DNA from: Nitrospiraceae bacterium
Lineage (GTDB): Bacteria; Nitrospirota; Nitrospiria; Nitrospirales; Nitrospiraceae
Assembly: GCA_025934615.1 (NCBI GenBank)
Contig: JAICXS010000173.1
Coordinates: 1-5,390 of the forward strand
Reading direction: 5' to 3'
Length of the DNA: 5,390 nucleotides
Shown here: positions 1 through 4,410 of the stretch, piece after piece
How positions within the stretch are numbered: position 1 is the stretch's first letter
Layout: each line of letters starts with the position of its first letter
Notes under the pieces: generated by a model
What the model was told of the DNA's origin: nothing
Seen by the model: only the letters and a program-made list of their open reading frames with translations
Database searches by the model: none
Made by a program: the position numbers and the translations under genes

Positions 1-480
1 GAGATCGATGTTCCCTTTGAAAGGAATATCCCAGTGCGGATCGTACGCCTCTTTAATAACGAGATCGAGCGCCTCGGCTTGCTGGTGTTCGATGTTCGCG
101 CGGGTGGTATCGAAATGAATATTGTTCGGCACGCACATGCCCGGCTTCACGACGGTAGAAAACAGAAGATTTTCCGCCATACGGCCTTGATGCGTCGGAA
201 TCACATGCGTATAGCCAAAGATCGATCGGACCGTTTCCTCGAAGTGATAATAATTTTTGCTGCCGGCGTACGATTCGTCACCGAGCATCAGGCCCGCCCA
301 CTGGTTGTCGCTCATCGCCGAGGTGCCGCTATCCGTCAGCAAATCGACGTACACGCTCTCCGCCGGCACCTGAAACAAGTTGTACCCCGCCGCTTGGAGC
401 AGTCGTTCCCGCTCCTCGCGTGTGGTCCGGCGAATCGGTTCCACAACTTTGATCTTAAAAGGCTCGGAAGGAAATTTCAT
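1..480 (-). CDS. Tryptophanase / tyrosine phenol-lyase family beta-lyase (N-terminal part, runs off window)
   Basis: The first 160 codons are present; the gene continues beyond base 1. The family uses PLP to split aromatic amino acids into pyruvate, ammonia and the aromatic leaving group (phenol from tyrosine, indole from tryptophan), in the cytoplasm. Visible motifs follow tyrosine phenol-lyase numbering without gaps: EPFKIKVVEPIRRTTREER near the N-terminus, T49-D50-S51 in LLTDSGT, MSDNQWAG, Y71 in YAGS, the PLP-phosphate loop Q98-G99-R100 in PTHQGR, and E103. Two positions differ from classical TPL: residue 101 is Met where Gly is usual, and residue 124 is Asp (HFDTTR), as in tryptophanase, where TPL has Thr. 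The PLP lysine and the arginine (TPL R381) that marks tyrosine specificity lie outside the window, so the substrate cannot be fixed. The ATG shares ATGA with the upstream regulator's stop, and a GAGGG ribosome site (487-491) sits 6 bases before it. Family assignment is firm; tyrosine versus tryptophan is open. Confidence 0.9.
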   Translation of the reverse strand, partial: MKFPSEPFKIKVVEPIRRTTREERERLLQAAGYNLFQVPAESVYVDLLTDSGTSAMSDNQWAGLMLGDESYAGSKNYYHFEETVRSIFGYTHVIPTHQGRMAENLLFSTVVKPGMCVPNNIHFDTTRANIEHQQAEALDLVIKEAYDPHWDIPFKGNIDL

Positions 481-1451
481 GATCGACCCTCATGCAAGAC
501 ACTTTTCATACGTGCCACGTGCGCCTTAAACGACGGCGCCCCGCCATATTCAAAGACATACCGGGTCATATCGAACAGCGACGCCGGATCCAGATCACGT
601 ATCAGTTCTGGCTTCCAGGTGATGGTCAACTCATTGATCATGGTGATCGGCGTCGGCTTTCCAACCATTCCGAGCGGAACCTGCCCGTACGATTGAGAAA
701 AAATCAAGATTTCGCCATCGAACATCGCGGCATTGAGATCCTGGGCAGCCCCATGCTTTTTAAAGTCTTCTTCCAAACGTTGAAAAGCCGGCGATCGGAT
801 GAGCTCTTCCCGGAACGCGTAATAAATATTAATGCCCGCGCGCTGCTGATCGTCCATCACCTGCACGGCATCGGCCACCAATGGCGCCCGCTGCATTTCC
901 TGCTGAGTCAGGACCAGCAATCGGCGGATCTTTACCCCCCGTCGCACGGCGGCCTGATTCGCTAAGAGATAGCTTGGATAAAGGGCTTCCCCCTTTTTCC
1001 AAATATTCCAGCGTTCCATCAGCGTATCAACCGATCGTTCCGCTATTTCCATCAAGCGAACGGCTTCCGCACTGGCGGCTGCGCCTCCATAGGTCAAGGT
1101 CTGGGATTCAAGCTGGCGCAACTCCCGGCCAATCGCTTCAACTTTTCGAGGGATGTACTTTGGACTCTTGGGGATATGCAGCATGACATCGACGGCGGTC
1201 AAGGCCAATGTCCAATACTCTTTCGCCTGTGCCGGCGCCTTGTCTTTCTGAGCAGCGAGGAGAAGTTCGACCGGGTTCTTGCCCAGGAGCTTGGCCATCT
1301 TGATGCAAAGCTCGGGCTTTGGAATCTTCAATCCTCGCCGAATCAGATTGGCGTCGGGCTGGGCAATACCGAGCTTCGCCGCGAGGGCATAATCACTCGC
1401 CAGGCCATAGCGGTCCTTGACCTGCTCAACGTACCTGGGGATCTCCGGCAT
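477..1451 (-). CDS. HTH transcriptional regulator with large C-terminal putative sensor domain
   Basis: A 324-residue protein. Residues about 5-68 look like a Cro/C1-type helix-turn-helix: the stretch SDYALAAKLGIAQPDANLIRRG is followed by LKIPKPELCIKMAKLLGKNP and a short helix ending VELLLAAQ. A helical, charged linker (about 70-150) leads to a C-terminal alpha/beta domain (about 155-300) with YLLANQAAVRRGVKIRRLLVL, a second strand at GINIYYAF and AAMFDGEILIFSQ. This layout resembles phospholipase-D-like sensor folds, but I see no HKD catalytic motif, so a ligand-binding role is more likely than an enzymatic one; this is inference. It lies between the CADD-like oxidase (78-base gap, holding a perfect hairpin) and the lyase (ATGA overlap), so it is probably co-transcribed with both and may regulate them or the divergent genes. 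The ATG is preceded by GAAAGG with a 5-base spacer. DNA binding is fairly certain; the signal sensed is unknown. Confidence 0.75.
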   Translation of the reverse strand: MPEIPRYVEQVKDRYGLASDYALAAKLGIAQPDANLIRRGLKIPKPELCIKMAKLLGKNPVELLLAAQKDKAPAQAKEYWTLALTAVDVMLHIPKSPKYIPRKVEAIGRELRQLESQTLTYGGAAASAEAVRLMEIAERSVDTLMERWNIWKKGEALYPSYLLANQAAVRRGVKIRRLLVLTQQEMQRAPLVADAVQVMDDQQRAGINIYYAFREELIRSPAFQRLEEDFKKHGAAQDLNAAMFDGEILIFSQSYGQVPLGMVGKPTPITMINELTITWKPELIRDLDPASLFDMTRYVFEYGGAPSFKAHVARMKSVLHEGRS

Positions 1452-1491
1452 GCATGCCTTTCGCCGTGGCGGCTCTTCTCATGAAAGACGA

Positions 1492-1513
1492 ATCGGTCTT
1501 CCATGAGACCGAT
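1492..1513. promoter_or_regulatory. Perfect 8-bp inverted repeat between the CADD-like gene and the regulator
   Basis: ATCGGTCT (1492-1499) and AGACCGAT (1506-1513) are exact reverse complements with a 6-base loop. The dyad sits in the 78-base gap between two minus-strand genes, about 40 bases before the regulator's start. On the minus strand the stem is followed by TCGTCTTTC, not a strong T-run, so a classical intrinsic terminator is unlikely. An imperfect direct repeat, CATGAAAGAC (1480) and CATGAGAC (1502), is offset by 22 bases, about two helical turns. An autoregulatory operator or an mRNA-processing hairpin would both fit. Confidence 0.4.
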
Positions 1514-1529
1514 GATACCAGCGGGACGA

Positions 1530-2258
1530 TCAAGAAGCTCTCTTGATCACATCGGTTGCGGCCTCTGCTTGATTCAATCCCTTCCAGAAGCCTTCGAGAT
1601 AATCCAAGACGGCGATCATCCCGCCGCGAAATTCCTCGCGCTCCTCCGCAGACAGGCGGCCGGATTCAACACTCGGCCTAGTCTCCATCGCCGCCACCGC
1701 CTTTTCCATCGCCGCTTCGTGCGTCGCCTCAAGTTCACGATGGAAGGTGAAATAGGTCACATCCATCCCTGGGTATTGAGTCTTGCGAAGTCTCTGCAGC
1801 CCCGGAATCAGAAGATCCCACATCGTAATTGCCATATTCTCCAGACCGAAGGAGGCGCCTAGCGCGCGCGCGTGATTGCCGCTGCTGTAGAGCTGCTCCA
1901 TACCGTCGATATAGGCCCGTGTCGACGGCAGCATGGACCCGGCCATCGCCTCATGGATGGAAACGCCAATGGACCGGAGGAAGTCCCGGTACAGCAGCTC
2001 ATGGCGATGTTTTGTCGATCCATCGCCCAGCTCCGAATAGAGGACCTGTGTCAACTCGTCGGCCACCGCCTCGTCTTCAGTATTCACCAACTGGGCCACG
2101 AGAATTTTTGGAAAGAACCGGGCGAAGTTATAAAACTCGACGGCGAACTGCCGAAACTCTTCATTGGTAATGGCGCCGGCTTTAAACCGGTTGAGATAGG
2201 CATTGTTGATGGCTCCATGCCGCAGCACCTCTGCCCGCATCTCTTCGTAGAAGGTCAT
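1530..2258 (-). CDS. CADD-like haem-oxygenase-fold metallo-oxidase (possible p-aminobenzoate synthase)
   Basis: A 242-residue protein of the TenA/PqqC-like haem-oxygenase fold, in the iron-containing redox enzyme group. Its closest recognisable relatives are Chlamydia CADD and Nitrosomonas NE1434, which make p-aminobenzoate for folate using a protein-derived or free tyrosine. Shared landmarks, in order: YLNRFKAGAITNEEFRQFAVEFYNF (about 21-45), FFPKIL, a first carboxylate E76 in YSELGDG, H86 (or H84) in KHRHELLY, E140 in FGLEN, and the C-terminal cluster H173-x3-E177-x2-H180 in YFTFHRELEATHE. CADD has Asp (D178) where this protein has E177. The redox-active CADD Tyr27 does not seem conserved: the nearest tyrosine, Y21, aligns one position away, by my recollection of the CADD sequence. 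The start is the ATG at 2258, because AGGAGG (2265-2270) lies 6 bases upstream; the longer GTG start at 2273 would place that site inside the coding region. It is the first gene of the minus-strand unit. Fold is likely, the pABA role is inference. Confidence 0.8.
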   Translation of the reverse strand: MTFYEEMRAEVLRHGAINNAYLNRFKAGAITNEEFRQFAVEFYNFARFFPKILVAQLVNTEDEAVADELTQVLYSELGDGSTKHRHELLYRDFLRSIGVSIHEAMAGSMLPSTRAYIDGMEQLYSSGNHARALGASFGLENMAITMWDLLIPGLQRLRKTQYPGMDVTYFTFHRELEATHEAAMEKAVAAMETRPSVESGRLSAEEREEFRGGMIAVLDYLEGFWKGLNQAEAATDVIKRAS

Positions 2259-2264
2259 GACGCA

Positions 2265-2270
2265 CCTCCT
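2265..2270 (-). promoter_or_regulatory. Shine-Dalgarno site for the CADD-like gene
   Basis: On the minus strand this reads AGGAGG, a perfect core, 6 bases before the ATG at 2258. It decides the start against an in-frame GTG at 2273 that would read through it. Confidence 0.85.
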
Positions 2271-2301
2271 CACTTACTTCACACCATCATCATCCTGACC
2301 T

Positions 2302-2322
2302 ATGATATAACGTTACTATCAT
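2302..2322. promoter_or_regulatory. Hyphenated palindrome over the minus-strand -10 box (operator candidate)
   Basis: ATGATA (2302-2307), the perfect palindrome TAACGTTA (2308-2315), one extra C, then TATCAT (2317-2322). The outer arms are exact reverse complements, so the whole block is a near-perfect 21-base dyad. It covers the -10 hexamer and most of the spacer of the predicted minus-strand promoter, where a bound repressor would block RNA polymerase. The HTH protein encoded in the same unit is an obvious candidate binder; that link is inference. Confidence 0.45.
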
Positions 2323-2330
2323 CATGGCAA
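2302..2330 (-). promoter_or_regulatory. Sigma-70-like promoter for the minus-strand unit
   Basis: Reading the minus strand, TTGCCA (2330-2325, five of six matches to TTGACA) is separated by 17 bases from TATCAT (2307-2302, five of six matches to TATAAT). Transcription would start near 2295, giving a leader of about 37 bases to the ATG at 2258. This is a pattern match only, but both boxes and the spacing are good. Confidence 0.6.
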
Positions 2331-2389
2331 GACAATGCTTGAGTCATAAACTGACTGACCTATATGCTTACAATCTCTTTCATCGCGTT

Positions 2390-2409
2390 CCTGTTATTCT
2401 GAATACAGG
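2390..2409. promoter_or_regulatory. Imperfect 20-base dyad upstream of the plus-strand promoter
   Basis: CCTGT, one extra T, ATTC, T, GAAT, ACAGG: nine complementary pairs per arm interrupted by a single bulged base. It lies about 34 bases upstream of the predicted -35 box and immediately before another palindrome at 2412. It could be an activator or repressor site; there is no T-run to suggest a terminator. Confidence 0.35.
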
Positions 2410-2411
2410 TC

Positions 2412-2423
2412 TCCGTTAACGGA
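2412..2423. promoter_or_regulatory. Perfect 12-base palindrome TCCGTTAACGGA
   Basis: The sequence is its own reverse complement over all 12 bases and ends 19 bases before the predicted -35 box of the HPPD-like gene. Its core GTTAAC shares GTTA/TAAC half-sites with the TAACGTTA core at 2308-2315 over the other promoter. Its position fits an activator or repressor site. Confidence 0.4.
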
Positions 2424-2442
2424 ATTTAATATATTTTTTATA

Positions 2443-2470
2443 TTGCATCATGCATTTTATTTGTTATACT
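2443..2470 (+). promoter_or_regulatory. Sigma-70-like promoter for the homogentisate pathway unit
   Basis: TTGCAT (2443-2448, weak -35) is followed after 16 bases by TATACT (2465-2470, five of six matches to the -10 consensus) in a strongly AT-rich stretch. Transcription would start near 2477, leaving about 55 bases of leader before the ATG at 2532 but only about 13 before the ATG at 2490, which favours the later start. The dyad TGCAT-C-ATGCA (2444-2454) overlaps the -35 box. The weak -35 suggests an activated promoter. Confidence 0.55.
2444..2454. promoter_or_regulatory. Eleven-base dyad TGCAT-C-ATGCA over the plus-strand -35 box
   Basis: Two exact five-base inverted arms around a central C overlap the -35 hexamer and the start of the spacer of the plus-strand promoter. 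Occupancy here would compete with RNA polymerase. Short enough to be chance; noted because it sits with the dyads at 2390-2409 and 2412-2423. Confidence 0.3.
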
Positions 2471-2519
2471 GACGGCAGAGCAGAAACTAATGACTCACCC
2501 GCTCTCGGTGAACAGTGAG

Positions 2520-2526
2520 AGGAGGG
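2520..2526 (+). promoter_or_regulatory. Shine-Dalgarno site for the HPPD-like gene
   Basis: AGGAGGG lies 5 bases before the ATG at 2532. No comparable site precedes the in-frame ATG at 2490, so the shorter protein is preferred. Confidence 0.85.
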
Positions 2527-2531
2527 CAGTT

Positions 2532-3122
2532 ATGAAGGAGTCCACGGGGATCGATCATGTCACGCTCTGCGTCGAAAATCTGGCCGCCGCCGAATACCTC
2601 TTCACGAAAATCCTCGGATTCGAAGTCATCTGGTCGGCACAAGATGTGGGTAGCGAGAAATCCAGCATGGATACCGTGGTGGTCCAGCGCGGAAATGCCA
2701 AGGTCGCGCTGATGCACGGCCGCGACAAGCTGGTGAAGTCGCAAATTAATGAATTCATCGAAAGATACGGGCAGGGCATTCAGCACGTCGCCATTGAAGT
2801 GGATGACATCGACGCGGTCTGTCGTGAGTGGGAAGCGCACGGCGTGAAATTCAGCGGCCCGTTGAAGGAAGGGCGCGATGGATTCGGTCCCCTCAAGCAA
2901 CGCTTTACGTATCCCCTCTTTCCGGGCGCCGGTATGTTTTTGGAACTGACACAACGTCAGCATGGAGACGAGCAAGCCAAGACGTTCGTACGCGGGACGG
3001 TGGAGTCGCTCTACAAAGACATCGAGCGGGACCAGATCACCGGTGTCGAGCAAACGATCATCGATTACGACGCGATCCCGGTGCGCGAGGAAGCCGGACA
3101 AGCGACACGGCGAGCATCATGA
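2532..3122 (+). CDS. Single-domain 4-hydroxyphenylpyruvate dioxygenase-like protein (VOC fold)
   Basis: A 196-residue protein that matches the catalytic C-terminal half of 4-hydroxyphenylpyruvate dioxygenase (HPPD), which converts 4-hydroxyphenylpyruvate to homogentisate with Fe(II) and oxygen. Landmarks: IDHVTLCVENL with iron ligand H9, KSQINEFIERYGQGIQHVAIE with H85, GMFLELTQR with E138, and the C-terminal helix ESLYKDIERDQITGV, close to the ESIERDQ helix ending true HPPDs. Canonical HPPDs are about 350 residues, with an N-terminal VOC half that is absent here, and the H85-to-E138 interval (53 residues) is about 30 shorter than the roughly 80 usual. The neighbouring homogentisate dioxygenase and fumarylacetoacetate hydrolase support the HPPD role. 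The start at 2532 is set by AGGAGGG; the in-frame ATG at 2490 would add 14 residues without a good ribosome site. Hydroxymandelate synthase or another VOC oxygenase remains possible. Confidence 0.85.
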   Translation: MKESTGIDHVTLCVENLAAAEYLFTKILGFEVIWSAQDVGSEKSSMDTVVVQRGNAKVALMHGRDKLVKSQINEFIERYGQGIQHVAIEVDDIDAVCREWEAHGVKFSGPLKEGRDGFGPLKQRFTYPLFPGAGMFLELTQRQHGDEQAKTFVRGTVESLYKDIERDQITGVEQTIIDYDAIPVREEAGQATRRAS

Positions 3123-3161
3123 CTAACCCATAACAAGACATAACGAAAGCCGTCGGTTATT

Positions 3162-3286
3162 CAAGATGTTCAAAAAGGCCGTTCAGCGAGACCGCAGGCG
3201 ACAAACAACCGGAGGCATATCCTCTGGGGTACGTTGAGGATTGTTTCGAGCCGAGTACGAAGCCGGCGACCTTTTGCAACATCCTG
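3162..3286. repeat. Imperfect palindromic intergenic element (possible Nitrospira-type repeat, MITE/REP-like)
   Basis: The ends are inverted: 3162-3181 pairs with 3267-3286 at 16 of 20 positions, including GATGTT / AACATC and AAAAGG / CCTTTT. Inside is a second hairpin, either ATCCTC (3219-3224) with GAGGAT (3236-3241), or a longer imperfect stem 3216-3222 / 3227-3233 around a 4-base loop. The element fills most of the 178-base gap between the HPPD-like gene and homogentisate dioxygenase and ends 14 bases before the ATG at 3301. It resembles a repeat I recall as common in Nitrospira intergenic DNA (arms beginning near GATGTTCAAAAAGGCC, core near GGGTACGTTGAG); this recollection is unverified. 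The arms have diverged, suggesting an old, immobile copy. In RNA it could fold and affect message stability or translation of the next gene. Confidence 0.6.
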
Positions 3287-3300
3287 CCAGGGGGCTCGCG

Positions 3301-4410
3301 ATGTACTTGATCAAACAAGGCAGCGCTCCCAATCAGGCGCATGTCGATGTGCCGAAAGGCCTGTCTGAAGAAGAGCACGGACGCGATGGGTTTCGCGGCC
3401 CGGCCTCACATCTCTACCGGCGCCACCCTCCGACCGGATGGGTGCGAATCGACGGACCGCTCCGACCCCGTGCGTTTGAGTGCACGGCACTCCCCACTCC
3501 GGACCGCGAATCAGCCGATGCCAAGCCCATCCAGATTCTACGCAGCCCCGACGTCGGCGTTTTCGCCTCGCGGCGGACCGAGACGATGCCCTATTTCGTT
3601 CGAAATGCGGACGGCGATGAACTGTATTTCATCCACGCCGGTCGCGGACGTTTCGAAACGGATTATGGACTGCTCCCGTATGAACCCGGTGACTATGTCC
3701 TTCTTCCGAAAGGCACGACCTATCGAATCCACGTCGAGATAGGCTCGTCTTTCTTCTTGATTGCAGAGACCCCCGTCTCGATCGAATTGCCGGACCGGGG
3801 GATGCTCGGCCAACATGCGCTCTTCGACCTGGGCGTCATCGGGACCCCGCTGCTCGATTCACTCGGAGACACGCGGCAGGACGGCCGAGAATGGGAAGTT
3901 CGAATCAAACGCGCACAGGTCTACACCTCCGTCGTATACCCGTTTTACCCCATGGATGTCGTCGGGTGGAAAGGAAATTTGTGGCCGGCCAAACTGAACG
4001 TTCGGGACTTTCGGCCCGTCATGAGCGCCCTCTACCATTTGCCGCCGAGCGTCCATACGACGTTCCAGGCAGGTGGGATGCTGATTTCAACATTTGCGCC
4101 TCGGCCGCTCGAAAGCGATCCTCGATCGATTCGTGTGCCGTTCTATCATCGCAACATGGATTACGACGAAGCGCTTTTCTACCATCAAGGAAACTTCTTC
4201 AGCCGGGCGGGCATCCGCCCCGGCATGATGACGTTGCATCCGCAAGGCATTCATCATGGCCCGCAGCCGCAGGCTGTCGAGGCGGGCGACGCGAAGACCG
4301 TGACTGATGAGGTGGCTATCATGATCGAATCACGCAGTCCGTTCATGGTGCTGCCTGAGCTGGAAACCGTCGAGGCGAAGGACTACGCCGATAGCTGGAG
4401 ACAGCCATGA
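3301..4410 (+). CDS. hmgA: Homogentisate 1,2-dioxygenase (compact form)
   Basis: A 369-residue cytoplasmic Fe(II) dioxygenase that opens the homogentisate ring to give maleylacetoacetate. The start region MYLIKQGSAP runs into LYRRHPPTGW, like other family members. The cupin-type core carries DELYFIHAGRGRFETDYG (about 106-123) and YEPGDYVLLPKGTTYRI. The catalytic half has VGWKGNLWPAKLNVRDF, H246 in ALYHLPPS (aligning with catalytic H292 of the human enzyme), then iron ligands H283 (FYHRN), E290 (DYDE) and H319 (HHGP), with H313 matching human H365. It is shorter than the usual 430-440 residues. The ATG at 3301 has a GGGGG ribosome-site-like run 6 bases before it; the TTG at 3241 would translate part of the palindromic element and is rejected. 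The stop overlaps the next ATG (ATGA). Confidence 0.93.
   Translation: MYLIKQGSAPNQAHVDVPKGLSEEEHGRDGFRGPASHLYRRHPPTGWVRIDGPLRPRAFECTALPTPDRESADAKPIQILRSPDVGVFASRRTETMPYFVRNADGDELYFIHAGRGRFETDYGLLPYEPGDYVLLPKGTTYRIHVEIGSSFFLIAETPVSIELPDRGMLGQHALFDLGVIGTPLLDSLGDTRQDGREWEVRIKRAQVYTSVVYPFYPMDVVGWKGNLWPAKLNVRDFRPVMSALYHLPPSVHTTFQAGGMLISTFAPRPLESDPRSIRVPFYHRNMDYDEALFYHQGNFFSRAGIRPGMMTLHPQGIHHGPQPQAVEAGDAKTVTDEVAIMIESRSPFMVLPELETVEAKDYADSWRQP

Larger units (their letters stand above)
2295..2363. repeat. Nine-base direct repeat CTGACCTAT, 60 bases apart
   Basis: CTGACCTAT occurs at 2295-2303 and again at 2355-2363 within the divergent control region. The 60-base spacing is close to an integral number of helical turns. 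The two copies flank the minus-strand promoter, so they could be paired half-sites for a looping regulator or simply chance in an AT-rich stretch. Confidence 0.3.

Noticed and set aside
34..696. Plus-strand reading frame across the lyase and regulator 3' end
   Set aside because: It is antisense to two genes with clear homology and its protein looks like random translation rich in Arg and His.
2490..2531. ATG at 2490 as start of the HPPD-like gene
   Set aside because: No good ribosome site precedes it, while AGGAGGG stands directly before the ATG at 2532, and the predicted promoter would leave only about 13 bases of leader.
2487..3101. Long reading frame on the minus strand opposite the HPPD-like gene (204 residues)
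   Set aside because: It is the complement of a strongly conserved gene and shows no family motif; such frames arise from codon bias.
3140..3160. Weak stem ATAAC / GTTAT just after the HPPD-like gene stop, as a terminator
   Set aside because: Stem of only five pairs with a large loop and no following T-run; not a credible intrinsic terminator.
3241..4410. Longer homogentisate dioxygenase starting at the TTG at 3241
   Set aside because: The extra 20 residues translate the palindromic intergenic element and resemble no homologue start; the ATG at 3301 begins like the family.
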